64,000 nucleotides of DNA from contig JADJCV010000005.1 of the NCBI GenBank assembly GCA_016703025.1, positions 186,001-250,000 of the forward strand. Reading direction: 5' to 3'. The notes beneath the pieces are model-generated. The model searched no databases. It saw only the letters and a list, made by a program, of their open reading frames with translations, and was not told the DNA's origin. Source of the DNA: Candidatus Avedoeria danica. GTDB lineage: Bacteria; Chloroflexota; Anaerolineae; Epilineales; Epilineaceae. The position numbers were made by a program, and so were the translations under genes. This document shows, piece by piece, positions 9,421 to 18,258 of this stretch (the stretch's first letter is position 1; each line of letters begins with the position of its first letter).

Positions 9421-9976
9421 ACGTCCGTTCCCTGGGTGGCCGCACGCCGCGGCGCGCTCGGTCGGGATCACGTACCGCTGGCGCTCGACCTGACGGGCCA
9501 AGCCTGGCCTTGTGCCGGCCTTGGGCGGCGTCGGGCGGAGCGGATCGGCGGCCAGCCTGGCCTCGGCGGCTCCCGGAAGTCCGCTGAACCGGGGGGACGT
9601 GCGCCTGGGCGAGTCGGGACTGGGCGGCGAGGTCTCCCGTGCGCCCTGCGGCGTCCGCATCCTGACACACCGCCACCCCATGCGCCCTGCCCCGCCTGCG
9701 CCCCGTCCCTGCCTCGCCCTCCCGGCGCCCCCGCACCCCCCTGGCGGGGGGGGGGGGGGGGGGGGGGGGGGTGCGGGGGGGGGGCCCCCCGGGCCGCGGG
9801 CCGGGCGGGCCCCCCCGCCCCCCCGCCCCGCGCCGCCCCGCCCCCCCCGGCCCCCCCGCCCCCCCCCGCCCCCGGCGGGGGATTGCCCGCTATACTCACC
9901 CGAACCCCGTCCCCAGCCGGTCGGTCCCGCGCGCCCATCGCCCGCCCACCGACTGTTTCGTGGAGTCCCAGGACAG
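9421..9976. other. Non-coding, low-complexity gap between hrcA and dnaJ with a 26-G homopolymer
   Basis: No convincing gene. The run of 26 G at 9746-9771, a second G run at 9775-9784 and C/G blocks to about 9880 look like sequencing or assembly error rather than biology. TATACT at 9891-9896 could be a -10 box for dnaJ, but the -35 position falls in poly-C. Confidence 0.6.
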
Positions 9977-11107
9977 ATGGCCACCGACTTCTACGTGACC
10001 CTCGAGGTCGATCGCTCCGCCACCGACGATGAGATCAAGCGCGCCTACCGGCGCCTTGCGCGGCAGTACCACCCCGACGTGAACCCCGATCCCGTTGCGG
10101 CCGATCGGTTCAAGGCCGTCAGCGAGGCGTATGAGGTCCTCAAGGATCCCCGCAAGCGCGCCACCTATGACCGCTACGGCCACGCCGGCGTGCGCGGCGT
10201 GGCGGGCGGCGGCGCGGCCGGCGTCGACATCGGCGACATCTCCGACCTGTTCGAGCAGTTCTTCGGCGGCTTCGGCGGCCGGCAGCGGCAGCGGCCGAGC
10301 GGTCCGCAGGCCGAGCGCGGCGCCGACATGCGGCTGCGGCTCAAGCTGACGTTCCGGGAGGCCGTCTTCGGCGTCCGGCGGAGCATCGAGGTCGTGCGGC
10401 GTGAGACGTGCGAGGGGTGCGAGGGGTCGGGCGCAGCGCCCGGGACGGCGCCGACGACGTGCCCGCACTGCAGCGGCACCGGCCAGGTGCGCCACGTGCA
10501 GCAGAGCATGCTCGGCCAGCTCGTGAACGTCCGCACGTGCGCCGAGTGCGAGGGCACCGGGCTGTACGTCGAGACGCCGTGCCCGGACTGCCGCGGCCGC
10601 GGCCGCTCGCAGCGCACGCGGGCGCTCGAGATCGACGTCCCGGCCGGCGTGGACAAGGGCACGCAGGTGAGGCTGACCGGCGAGGGCGAGCACGGCCGAC
10701 ACGGCGGGCCGCCCGGCGACCTGTTCATCGTCCTCGACGTCGAGGCCGATCCGACGTTCCAGCGCGACGGCGATGACGTCCTGCTCGATCTGAGGATCAA
10801 CCCAGCCGACGCCGCCCTCGGCGCCGAGATCGAGGTCCCGACGCTGGACGGCGTGGCAACCGTCCAGCTGCCCGCCGGCACCCAGACCGGCGACAACCTG
10901 CGGATCCCCGGCGAGGGCGTGCCACACCTCCGGCGAACGGGACGGGGCGATCAGGTCGTCACGGTCTTCGTCAAAACACCCGACAAGCTCACCCGTGAGC
11001 AGCGCGACCTCCTCGAGCAGCTCCGCAGCACGCTGCCCCGCGCCGAGGTCGTCGAGCGCGGCTCACGCAGCCGGTTCTGGGACCGTGTCAAGGAGCGCTT
11101 CTCGTGA
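9977..11107 (+). CDS. dnaJ: Chaperone protein DnaJ
   Basis: 376 residues in the full type-I Hsp40 layout. It has a J domain with the YHPD tripeptide motif at about residue 33 and a short Gly/Phe segment (FGGFGG). Four CxxCxGxG zinc repeats follow (CEGCEGSG, CPHCSGTG, CAECEGTG, CPDCRGRG), then the two C-terminal substrate-binding beta domains. It stimulates the DnaK ATPase and binds unfolded clients in the cytoplasm. ATG 9977 is preceded by AGGA, 4 bases away; longer in-frame extensions run into the poly-G artefact. The stop overlaps the GTG of prmA (GTGA), implying translational coupling. grpE and dnaK are not in the window. Confidence 0.97.
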   Translation: MATDFYVTLEVDRSATDDEIKRAYRRLARQYHPDVNPDPVAADRFKAVSEAYEVLKDPRKRATYDRYGHAGVRGVAGGGAAGVDIGDISDLFEQFFGGFGGRQRQRPSGPQAERGADMRLRLKLTFREAVFGVRRSIEVVRRETCEGCEGSGAAPGTAPTTCPHCSGTGQVRHVQQSMLGQLVNVRTCAECEGTGLYVETPCPDCRGRGRSQRTRALEIDVPAGVDKGTQVRLTGEGEHGRHGGPPGDLFIVLDVEADPTFQRDGDDVLLDLRINPADAALGAEIEVPTLDGVATVQLPAGTQTGDNLRIPGEGVPHLRRTGRGDQVVTVFVKTPDKLTREQRDLLEQLRSTLPRAEVVERGSRSRFWDRVKERFS

Positions 11108-12240
11108 AGCACGCCGGCAACGCATCGCCGCAGCAGCCCTCGACGGACCGCGACGAGGTTGTGCCCGGCGCGTTGTCGGACGCAATGGGATCGGACCTGA
11201 CGGGATCGGACGCAACGGGATCTGACGCGGCGGTTTCGACGGCGCTCATCGAGATCGCCGTGCCGGTCGAGGGCGAACTCGTCGAGCCCGTCTTCGAGCT
11301 CTTCGAGCGACATGGCGGCGGCGCCGTCATCGAGACGCGCGTCCGCGGCGCCGAGTCGGGGTACGACGACGCACGCCCGCAGACCTGGGTTCGGACCTAC
11401 CTCCCGGCCGGCGATGCCGAAGCGCGGCTGCGCGTCGAGATCGGCCTGTGGCACCTCGGACAGATCTACCCGCTGCCGGAGGCCATCGTCCGCGAGCTGG
11501 CCGAGGCGAACTGGGCCGAGGCATGGAAGGCGCACTACACGCCGCAGCGCGTCGGCCCGTTCCTCGTGGTCCCGAGCTGGATCGATGCCGATGCGGCGTT
11601 GCTCGCCGACGCCGACAGTGTCGCCGATGACAGCGGAGATGCGCCGCCGATGCTCGATGCGCCCGCTCCGATCGTTCCCCACGTCATCCGGCTCGACCCG
11701 GGCATGGCCTTCGGCACCGGCCAGCACCCGACGACGCGGCTGTGCCTGATCGCCCTCGCCGAGCACGTCCGCGGCGGCGACCGCGTCCTCGACGTCGGCG
11801 TCGGCAGCGGGATCCTGGCGATCGGCGCCGGGCTGGTGGGCGCCGGCGAGGTCGTCGGCGTGGACATCGACCCGCGCGCGGCCGAGACGGCGCGGGCGAA
11901 CGCGGCGGCGAACGGCGTGCTGTTGGACGCGCGGGCAGGATCGTTGAGCGCCCTTGCAGCCGATGCTGCGGCAGACGCCCCGGCACTGACGCCGTTCGAT
12001 CTCGTCGTCGCCAACATCCTCGCACCGACGGTCATCGAGTTGGCCGGCGGGCTGGCGGATTGGACACGGCCGGGGGGGTCGCTCATCGCCAGCGGCATCC
12101 TGGCGGAGCAGGCGTCCGATGTGGCGGCCGCATTGTGCGCCGCCGGCTTCGCTGCGCCCGCGGTGTGCGTCGACGGCGACTGGGTGGCGCTCGTGGCCGT
12201 TCGCAGGGCCGAATCGGCGTCCGACGCCGGTGCACGATGA
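11104..12240 (+). CDS. prmA: Ribosomal protein L11 methyltransferase PrmA
   Basis: 378 residues, longer than the usual 290-310. The extra length is an N-terminal extension containing three 15-bp repeats (GSD-x-T units) and an acidic insertion before the catalytic domain. Family hallmarks are FGTGQHPTT, the SAM-binding motif DVGVGSGILAIGA, the acidic VDIDP and VVANIL. It trimethylates L11 using SAM. The GTG at 11104 overlaps the dnaJ stop; an internal ATG at 11185 could be the real start. The stop overlaps the rsmE start (ATGA). Confidence 0.93.
   Translation: MKHAGNASPQQPSTDRDEVVPGALSDAMGSDLTGSDATGSDAAVSTALIEIAVPVEGELVEPVFELFERHGGGAVIETRVRGAESGYDDARPQTWVRTYLPAGDAEARLRVEIGLWHLGQIYPLPEAIVRELAEANWAEAWKAHYTPQRVGPFLVVPSWIDADAALLADADSVADDSGDAPPMLDAPAPIVPHVIRLDPGMAFGTGQHPTTRLCLIALAEHVRGGDRVLDVGVGSGILAIGAGLVGAGEVVGVDIDPRAAETARANAAANGVLLDARAGSLSALAADAAADAPALTPFDLVVANILAPTVIELAGGLADWTRPGGSLIASGILAEQASDVAAALCAAGFAAPAVCVDGDWVALVAVRRAESASDAGAR
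11187..11231 (+). repeat. Three 15-bp tandem repeats in the prmA N-terminal extension
   Basis: Units begin GGGATCGGAC / GGGATCGGAC / GGGATCTGAC and encode repeated Gly-Ser-Asp. The unit length is a multiple of three, so the frame is kept. Confidence 0.85.
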
Positions 12241-12968
12241 CGGCGGACCAGACGACCACCGATCCGCTGCGCGTGTTCGTCCCGCGCGGCGCGCTGCATG
12301 ACGGCGCCCTCCGCCTCGACGGCGACGACGCCGCGGCCCTCGCGGCGCGCGGCGTCGCGGCGGGCGACCGCATCGTCGCGTTGGACGGCTCGGGCTGGTC
12401 GGCTTGGATCGACCTGACGAGCGTCGGCTCGGCCGCGTGCTCCGGCCGCATGGTCGAGCGGCGGTTGGCAGCGGCTCGTCGGACGAAGGTCAGCCTCTAC
12501 TACAGCCCGCTGGACACCCCCGCGGCGCGAACGCTCGCCGGCGGCGCGACGACGGCCGGCGTCGTGGCGATTGCGCCGGTGTTCTCGTCCGCCAGCCGGG
12601 TCGACGTGATGCCCGTTGAGCCGGCGATGCTGGCGACCGTCGTGCAGGAAGCGGCCGAAGCCGCCGGCTGGGGCCGCCGGCCGCTCCTCGGCGACGCCGA
12701 GTTCCTCGACCAAGCCGTCGACCGCGCCGCACGCGCCGGCGCCGCCGTCCTCATGGGGGTCGCCGGCGCTGCGCCTGTCGGAGCCTCGCTGCCGAACCAT
12801 CCGTTCACCGTTGCCCTCTTCTGCCCGACCGCCGGTGCGTACGCGCCCGATGAGCTTGCCCGCGCCGCAGCACGCGGCGCGGTGGCTGTCGCATGGCCGG
12901 ATGGCGATCCGGTGGCATCTGCGCTGGCCATGCTCGGCGAGGTCTTCGCGGCGCTCGAGCCCGCATAG
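12237..12968 (+). CDS. rsmE: RsmE-like 16S rRNA m3U1498 methyltransferase, divergent
   Basis: 243 residues, with the start ATG overlapping the prmA stop. Position and overall shape fit RsmE: an N-terminal PUA-like barrel and then a SPOUT domain, with EAAEAAGWGRRPLL matching the family EAAEQSGR.R-P segment. The knot that binds SAM is degraded. The usual GPEGG is CPTAGAY, and the usual LG-x-RILR-x-ETA near the end is replaced by AVAWPDGDPVASAL. RsmE assignment rests on order (prmA-rsmE) and partial motifs; methyltransferase activity is doubtful. Confidence 0.7.
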   Translation: MTADQTTTDPLRVFVPRGALHDGALRLDGDDAAALAARGVAAGDRIVALDGSGWSAWIDLTSVGSAACSGRMVERRLAAARRTKVSLYYSPLDTPAARTLAGGATTAGVVAIAPVFSSASRVDVMPVEPAMLATVVQEAAEAAGWGRRPLLGDAEFLDQAVDRAARAGAAVLMGVAGAAPVGASLPNHPFTVALFCPTAGAYAPDELARAAARGAVAVAWPDGDPVASALAMLGEVFAALEPA

Positions 12969-13042
12969 TTCCGGGTGCGGCCGCTCCGCGAGGCACCGAC
13001 ACCGCGCCTCAGATCGGCCGCCGCAAGATACCGTTCGCGGCC

Positions 13043-13071
13043 TTGACGGCTCCCACACCCCCGACTATCAT
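13043..13071 (+). promoter_or_regulatory. Sigma-70-type promoter for the 13128 gene
   Basis: TTGACG (13043-13048), 17-bp spacer, TATCAT (13066-13071), about 57 bp before the ATG at 13128. It lies in the 159-bp gap after rsmE. Confidence 0.6.
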
Positions 13072-13127
13072 CAAAAGGTTGAACTGCCCGGCCTCAACCC
13101 GTCGCCCGACCGGACACGACCCCGAAT

Positions 13128-13883
13128 ATGCCGAACCGCATCGATAGCGCAGAGTATTGGATCGAGGATTTCGAACCTTCCGGTGACGACCTCGAGGCCT
13201 TGTACGCCCATATGCTCGACGTCTTGCAGCCTGCCACGATGGTGGCGTTGGCGGCGACCGTGGTCCGACGGCGGGTATCCGCCGCGCTGGCGGCGCAAGC
13301 GGTCAACACCAAAGGCGACGGCGCCGTTTACATGCCGGTCAACCGGTTCGAGGTCGGCCAGAAGCTCGTCTTCCCGGCCGTGGGCGGGGCGAACGGCAAG
13401 GTTGAGGCGGTGCGGCCCGGCAACAACCCGGGACAGTACGGCGCATACGACGTCATCGCCGTAACGCTCGATGGGCGGCGGCGTGAGTTCGCCGCCGGGA
13501 TCGGGTTCCCGCACGAGCTGGCGCAGGCCATCGGCGACCTGGATGCCGACGCGCTGGCCGACAAGTGGTCCCGTGTGATCGAGCCCCGGTTGCGCGAGCG
13601 GATTGGCGGCGACGGGGAGTGGTCCAACCTCGGTGACCGGTGGATCCTGAAGTCGCTTCTGCCGGAGGTCAACACCGGCCATCGCAACTTGGCGGAGGCG
13701 ATCCTGATGCTGGCCGGCGAACCGTTACCCGCCAAGAAGATCCTGAAGGATCTGGACGTCGACAAGTCCGCGCCCGAGGCCACGCGCGAGCTGGGGCTTG
13801 ACCTGGCGCTGTCCACCGACAAGCGATTCCGCAATGTCGGCGCCATCGAGGCGCCATTGTGGACGCTGGCTACGCTGGGCTGA
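13128..13883 (+). CDS. Conserved protein of unknown function
   Basis: 251 residues, cytoplasmic, with no signal or membrane segment. I recognise no catalytic motif. The N-terminus (AEYWIEDFEPSGDDLEALYAHML) and the following helical stretch followed by a small beta-rich segment (VGQKLVFPAVGGANGKV-x-A-V) suggest a helix-turn-helix-like region joined to a small barrel. It has its own promoter and is followed after 3 bp by a second unknown gene whose tail looks like a winged helix, so the two probably work together. Similar pairs occur in Chloroflexota genomes as far as I recall. Confidence 0.7.
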   Translation: MPNRIDSAEYWIEDFEPSGDDLEALYAHMLDVLQPATMVALAATVVRRRVSAALAAQAVNTKGDGAVYMPVNRFEVGQKLVFPAVGGANGKVEAVRPGNNPGQYGAYDVIAVTLDGRRREFAAGIGFPHELAQAIGDLDADALADKWSRVIEPRLRERIGGDGEWSNLGDRWILKSLLPEVNTGHRNLAEAILMLAGEPLPAKKILKDLDVDKSAPEATRELGLDLALSTDKRFRNVGAIEAPLWTLATLG

Positions 13884-13886
13884 TCC

Positions 13887-14303
13887 ATGCACACGATTGC
13901 CACGATCCACACTCCGTTTCACATCGACCTCAACTGGTGGGCCACGCACGGCCGAAACCTGGGGCGCTTCCTGGCTGAGATCGTCGGCGCCGAGGACGAC
14001 ACGCGCGCCACGAACACGGCCATCGACTTCATCCATCCCCGCACCGCCGAAGTCCGCCAGATCGATCCGCTGTGGGCACGCGTCCTCACCGAGCGCGCCT
14101 ACCAGCCGGACTACATCACGCCGTCGACACCGCTGACGAACGCGCTCCTGCGCGCCCTCGTGGAGAACGTCAACGAGCCGATGACGGCCGTCGAGATGCA
14201 CCGCCGCCTGAACCGCTCGAACCCCGAGACGCTGCTGCGCGTCCTCAAGACGGCCCGCACCGAGTACGGCATCGTGCCCGCGGAGAACGTCGCCCGGCAG
14301 TAG
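13887..14303 (+). CDS. Small protein with winged-helix-like C-terminus, unknown function
   Basis: 138 residues, 3 bp after the previous unknown gene and 4 bp before the glycosyltransferase. The N-terminal half carries NWWATHGRNLGRFLAEIVGA. The C-terminal half (TNALLRALVENVNEPMTAVE and RSNPETLLRVLKTA) reads like the helices of a DNA-binding winged helix, although this is inferred from pattern only. No function is assigned. Confidence 0.65.
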   Translation: MHTIATIHTPFHIDLNWWATHGRNLGRFLAEIVGAEDDTRATNTAIDFIHPRTAEVRQIDPLWARVLTERAYQPDYITPSTPLTNALLRALVENVNEPMTAVEMHRRLNRSNPETLLRVLKTARTEYGIVPAENVARQ

Positions 14304-14307
14304 GCCC

Positions 14308-16659
14308 GTGGGCATCACGGACAGGCCACGGCTCCGTGCGCTCGATCCGTCGGCGGCGGCGACGATCGCCGCGTGGCTCATCGTCGCCCTTGCCCTCGCC
14401 GCTCGCCTTTTCCGTGCCGACGCCCAGAGCCTGTGGTACGACGAGGGCACGAGCGCCCAGTTGGCGACGCGGACGGCCCGTGAGATCGTCACCGCGGCGG
14501 CCGGCGACATCCACCCGCCCCTCTACTACCTGCTCCTCGCGGCGTGGTCACGCCTCTTCGGCCACGGCGTCGTGGCGCTGCGGGCGCTGTCAGCCGTCCT
14601 CGGCACGGCCCAGGTGGCCGCGACGTTGGCGATCGGGCGGCGCATGGGCGGTTCGCGGCTCGGGCTCGTCGCCGGCCTGCTGGCGGCCACATCACCCTAC
14701 TTGATCTGGTACGGCCAGGAAGTGCGGATGTACGTACTGGCCGGTGCGCTCGGCGCGTGTCTCGTCGCCCTCGCGGTGAGCGATGTCGATGCGCTGGTCA
14801 GGCGTGGAGACGGGGTTCGTGCCGGGGACAGGGGTGCCGGGGACAGGGGTGCCGACGTCGCGGTGCGCCCGGTCGCCGCCGCCGCGCGCACCGCGCTGAT
14901 CGCTCTCGTGGCGACGGCCGCGCTTTACACGCAGTACCTTGCCGGCGCGGCGGCCGTGGCGGTCGGCGGCGCGGTGATCGCGCTCGGCTGGGCGGCGGTG
15001 TGGCGGCGGCGCGGCGTCCTGCCGCGCGCATCGATGGGCCGCTGGATCGGCGCGTATGCCGTGGCCGCCGCGCTGTTCGCGCCGTGGATCGCAAGGGCGT
15101 GGCCGGTGCTGCGCGATTGGCCGGCGCTCGGGGCGCCGGTGGCGCTCGGGTTTGTGGGGCGGGAGGCGGTGGGGACGTACGCGGTTGGGGTGAAGGGGCC
15201 GGTGACAGGGTGGTGGTGGTGGGCGATGATGGCGGGGGTCGTGGTGGTGGGTGCGGCGTGGGCGTGGCGCCCGGGATCGTTGCGGCGCGGGCGGCCTGTG
15301 GGCGACGCGTTCGCATCGCCCCTACGCGGGGGGGTGTTGGGGAGCGACGGGGTGGCATCTGGGGCGGGGATGGGGGAGCGGTGGAGGGGGCGGTGGGCGG
15401 TGGGGGTGGCGATCGTCGTCGCGGTGGTGCCGCCGGTCCTTGTTTGGGTGGCTTCGCTGCGGCGTCCGGCATGGAATCCGAAGTTCATCATCGCGGGGGC
15501 GCCGGGGTTCGAGTTGTTGTTGGCGTTGGGGGTGGTGGGGATTGCGGAGGCGGTGCGGGGGTGGTGGACGGCGAGGGCGACGCATGCGTCGCCCCTACGC
15601 GGGGGTGCGGGGGGAGGGCGGCGTGCGGGTGATGCGGAGGATGGGGGCGACGGGGGCGGGAGGTGGCGGCGGCGCGGTGGGTCGATCGTCGGTGCGGTGG
15701 TCGGCGCGATCGCGCTGGGCATCGTTTTCTGGCCGCGGCTGGTCGTCTGGCGTGCGAACGCGTACGACGCGGCGTATCAGCGGGACAACTACCGCGGGAT
15801 CGCCGCCGAGATCGCGGCGCGGGCAGGGCCGGACGACGCGGTGGTGCTGAACGCGCCGACGCAGGTGGAGGTCTTTGGATTTTACGATCGGGGAGCGCAC
15901 GCGACGTTTCCGCTGCCGATCGGCCGGCCCGTCGACGTCGAGGCGACGAACGACGCTCTGGCGGCATTGGGGGCGCGCCATCGCGACGTCCACGCCGTTC
16001 TCTGGGCGACGAACGAGAGCGATCCGGACGGCCGGGTCGAGGCGTGGCTGAACGCGAACCGCTACAAGGTCGATGACCGTTGGTTCGGCAATGTGCGGCT
16101 CGCAACATGGGTCGCGGATCGCCAGCCGAGCAGCCGTCCCGTGACCGCGAATTCGGTCGTTTTCGGCGCGGTCATCGAGCTGATGGAGGTCGTCGCAGCA
16201 CCGGCGCGCCCGGGCACGGGCGCATACGGCGGGGTGTCGCCGGAACGGCGGCCGTTGGTCCTGGACGCGCGTGCCGGCGACTACATGACGCTGGATGTCA
16301 CTTGGCGAGCCGTGCGTCCCGCCGATGGCGACTATGTCGTCTTCACCCAACTCGTCGATCGCGACGGACGAATGGTGACGACCCGCGACATGCGCCCGCA
16401 CGGCGGGATGTTGTCGACATCGGATTGGCGCGCGTCTCCGCTCGATGGGTCCACAACGCCAGCGGAACCGTACGACAGCGGGACGCCCGACGGTCCGGTC
16501 CTCGACCTCATCGCCCTGCGCGTCCCCCCCGACACCCAACCCGGCGACGGCTACCGCCTCGTCCTCGGCCTGTACGACCCCGCCACCGGTCAGCGCCTCG
16601 CGCCCGACACCGGCGGCGATGCGTTCGAGGTCGCACGCGTCACCGTGACGCCGCGCTGA
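14308..16659 (+). CDS. GT-C family membrane glycosyltransferase (PMT/ArnT-like)
   Basis: 783 residues with many hydrophobic segments. The N-terminal signature is that of dolichyl-phosphate-mannose-type transferases: LWYDEGTSAQLA, with the acidic pair in the first periplasmic loop, then HPPLYYLLLAAWSRLFG and the following WYGQEVRMY. A C-terminal non-membrane domain of about 170 residues reads as a beta-sandwich. Probable role: transfer of a lipid-linked sugar outside the membrane. The GTG start is 4 bp after the previous stop. The middle of the gene contains a 15-bp tandem duplication and two copies of a dispersed CGCCCCTAC repeat (about 15301 and 15575), translated as SPLRGG, suggesting repeat insertion into cytoplasmic or external loops. 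Confidence 0.83.
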   Translation: MGITDRPRLRALDPSAAATIAAWLIVALALAARLFRADAQSLWYDEGTSAQLATRTAREIVTAAAGDIHPPLYYLLLAAWSRLFGHGVVALRALSAVLGTAQVAATLAIGRRMGGSRLGLVAGLLAATSPYLIWYGQEVRMYVLAGALGACLVALAVSDVDALVRRGDGVRAGDRGAGDRGADVAVRPVAAAARTALIALVATAALYTQYLAGAAAVAVGGAVIALGWAAVWRRRGVLPRASMGRWIGAYAVAAALFAPWIARAWPVLRDWPALGAPVALGFVGREAVGTYAVGVKGPVTGWWWWAMMAGVVVVGAAWAWRPGSLRRGRPVGDAFASPLRGGVLGSDGVASGAGMGERWRGRWAVGVAIVVAVVPPVLVWVASLRRPAWNPKFIIAGAPGFELLLALGVVGIAEAVRGWWTARATHASPLRGGAGGGRRAGDAEDGGDGGGRWRRRGGSIVGAVVGAIALGIVFWPRLVVWRANAYDAAYQRDNYRGIAAEIAARAGPDDAVVLNAPTQVEVFGFYDRGAHATFPLPIGRPVDVEATNDALAALGARHRDVHAVLWATNESDPDGRVEAWLNANRYKVDDRWFGNVRLATWVADRQPSSRPVTANSVVFGAVIELMEVVAAPARPGTGAYGGVSPERRPLVLDARAGDYMTLDVTWRAVRPADGDYVVFTQLVDRDGRMVTTRDMRPHGGMLSTSDWRASPLDGSTTPAEPYDSGTPDGPVLDLIALRVPPDTQPGDGYRLVLGLYDPATGQRLAPDTGGDAFEVARVTVTPR
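14819..14848 (+). repeat. 15-bp tandem duplication inside the glycosyltransferase gene
   Basis: Two exact copies of GTGCCGGGGACAGGG, with the first bases of a third following. They encode a Gly/Asp/Arg-rich loop between membrane segments and keep the frame. Confidence 0.85.
15301..15329 (+). repeat. Dispersed GTAGGGGC-type palindromic repeat, copy 1
   Basis: GGCGACGCGTTCGCATCGCC followed by CCTACGCGGGG. It lies inside the glycosyltransferase reading frame. Related copies are at 15575, 40675 and 63930. Confidence 0.6.
15575..15603 (+). repeat. Dispersed GTAGGGGC-type palindromic repeat, copy 2
   Basis: A 20-bp perfect palindrome (GGGCGACGCATGCGTCGCCC) followed by CTACGCGGG. It is read in frame in the glycosyltransferase as part of THASPLRGG. 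Confidence 0.65.
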
Positions 16660-16686
16660 TCCCCCATCGCCCGTCCCGGCGCACCC

Positions 16687-17670
16687 CTACCCCAACACCC
16701 CCGCCACCCGCAGATTCAACGCCATCCGCTCCCCCGGATCCGCCGAATCCGGCACGAACGCCTCGCCCGTGAGGCGCTCGAACGCCTCGATGTACAGCCG
16801 GCTCATGCGTTCCGCCAGCGCGCGCGGCAGGGGCGGCGGGTCGCCGTCGCCGCGGTAGCCGGCTTCGTCGACGTACCAGCGGCGGAGGAACTCCTTGTCG
16901 AACGTCTCGGGCTCCTCGCCGGCGGCGAAGCGCGCCGCGTAGTTGTCCAGCATCCAAAAGCGCGAGCTGTCGACGGTGTGGATCTCGTCGATGAGCGTCA
17001 GCTGCCCGTCGACGTCGCCGAACTCGTACTTCGTGTCCACCAGGATCAGGCCGCGCTCGGCCGCCAGCTCTTGGCCGCGGGCGAAGAGGCGGCGGGTGGC
17101 GTCCTCCATCTGAGCGTAGACATCCGCCGGCACGAAGTCCGCCGCCAGGATCTCCTCGCGCGTCATCATCTCGTCGTGCTCCCCCGACGTCGCCTTGCTC
17201 GTCGGCGTGATGACCGGCTCGGGCAGGCGCTCGTTCTTGCGAAGCCCATCAGGAAAGTCGATGCCGTACAAGCGACGCTTGCCCTGGTCGTAGTTGAACC
17301 AGAGCGCCGTCTTCGTGACGCCCGTGATGTAGCCGCGGATGACCATCTCGACCGGCCAGACGCGTGCGTCGCGGGCGATGATGACGTTCGGGTCCGGGAC
17401 ATCGACGACGTGGTTGGGGACGATGTCGGCCGTCCGCTCGAACCACCACTGCGTCAGACGCGTGAGCACCTGGCCCTTGTAGGGAATCGTCCCGACGACG
17501 CGGTCGAAGGCGGACTGGCGGTCCGTCGTGACGATGATCCGCTTGTCGCCGACACGCCAGATGTCGCGAACCTTGCCCTGCTCCTTGCCGGGCAGCGGCA
17601 GGTCGACGGTCAGGACGTCCGTCGTCGGGATGGCGGCCAAGCGGGCGAGGTCGTCGGTCAGTGTCGTCAT
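16687..17670 (-). CDS. purC: Phosphoribosylaminoimidazole-succinocarboxamide (SAICAR) synthase PurC
   Basis: 327 residues. It has the family motifs GKVRDIW (ATP loop), TDRQSAFD, SKATSGEHDE and LVDTKYEFG. It joins CAIR and aspartate with ATP, step 8 (bacterial numbering) of IMP synthesis. ATG 17670 lies 16 bp after the purE stop, so it is the last gene of the minus-strand purine operon. It converges on the glycosyltransferase gene with only 27 bp between. Confidence 0.97.
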   Translation of the reverse strand: MTTLTDDLARLAAIPTTDVLTVDLPLPGKEQGKVRDIWRVGDKRIIVTTDRQSAFDRVVGTIPYKGQVLTRLTQWWFERTADIVPNHVVDVPDPNVIIARDARVWPVEMVIRGYITGVTKTALWFNYDQGKRRLYGIDFPDGLRKNERLPEPVITPTSKATSGEHDEMMTREEILAADFVPADVYAQMEDATRRLFARGQELAAERGLILVDTKYEFGDVDGQLTLIDEIHTVDSSRFWMLDNYAARFAAGEEPETFDKEFLRRWYVDEAGYRGDGDPPPLPRALAERMSRLYIEAFERLTGEAFVPDSADPGERMALNLRVAGVLG

Positions 17671-17686
17671 CGCATGTCCCCCACGG

Positions 17687-18223
17687 TCATCGTTGCTGTC
17701 CTGCCACGTAGGCGTCGATCCCGATCTCGTCGAGCCGCGCGTTCTTGGCCATCAGCCCGTCGGCCAGTTCGATGCGATACTCCTCGAGCAGCCCGGCCAG
17801 CTCCGCGTCGCCGAGCGCCAGGATCCGAACCGCCAGGTGAGCCGCGTTGCCCGCCTGGCCGATGCCGACGCACGCCACCGGGATGCCGGGCGGCATCTGC
17901 ACCGTACTATACAGCGCATCGACGCCGTTCAACCCTGCCGATTCGCTCCTGAGAGGCACCCCGATGACGGGCAGAACGCTGTGCGCCGCGACGACGCCCG
18001 CCAGGTGCGCGGCCATCCCCGCCCCGCAGATGAACGCCCGCACCCCGCGGTCCGGCGCTGTCTCGACGTACTCGACCGTCTCGGCCGGCGAGCGGTGCGC
18101 GGACAGGAATCGCACCTCGTGCTGTACGCCGAAGCGGTCGAGGACATCGGCCGCGGCGCGCATCATGCCGAGGTCGCTGTCGCTGCCCATGAGGATGGCG
18201 ACCCGTGGGTTGGAACTCGACAT
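17687..18223 (-). CDS. purE: N5-carboxyaminoimidazole ribonucleotide mutase PurE
   Basis: 178 residues of the class I PurE fold: GSDSDLGMM, FLSAHRSP (catalytic His) and GAGMAAHLAGVVAAHS with PVIGVPL. Class I enzymes isomerise N5-CAIR made by PurK, and no purK is present in the window. The start ATG is at 18223, 35 bp after the purP-2 stop, with GGAGG-like purines in the gap. It sits between purP and purC. Confidence 0.95.
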   Translation of the reverse strand: MSSSNPRVAILMGSDSDLGMMRAAADVLDRFGVQHEVRFLSAHRSPAETVEYVETAPDRGVRAFICGAGMAAHLAGVVAAHSVLPVIGVPLRSESAGLNGVDALYSTVQMPPGIPVACVGIGQAGNAAHLAVRILALGDAELAGLLEEYRIELADGLMAKNARLDEIGIDAYVAGQQR

Positions 18224-18258
18224 CGAACTAGCCTCCTGCGCCTGCGACCGTGGCCGGT

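Noticed and set aside
9746..9784. Poly-G tract as a G-quadruplex regulatory element of dnaJ
   Set aside because: A run of 26 G surrounded by G/C blocks is more likely a sequencing artefact, and hrcA is corrupted beside it.
8401..9976. CIRCE operator for HrcA
   Set aside because: No match to TTAGCACTC-N9-GAGTGCTAA or a close variant is visible upstream of hrcA or dnaJ.
15301..15603. CRISPR-like repeats from the CGCCCCTACGCGGG copies
   Set aside because: Only two copies about 270 bp apart inside a coding frame, with related copies far away; this is a dispersed repeat.
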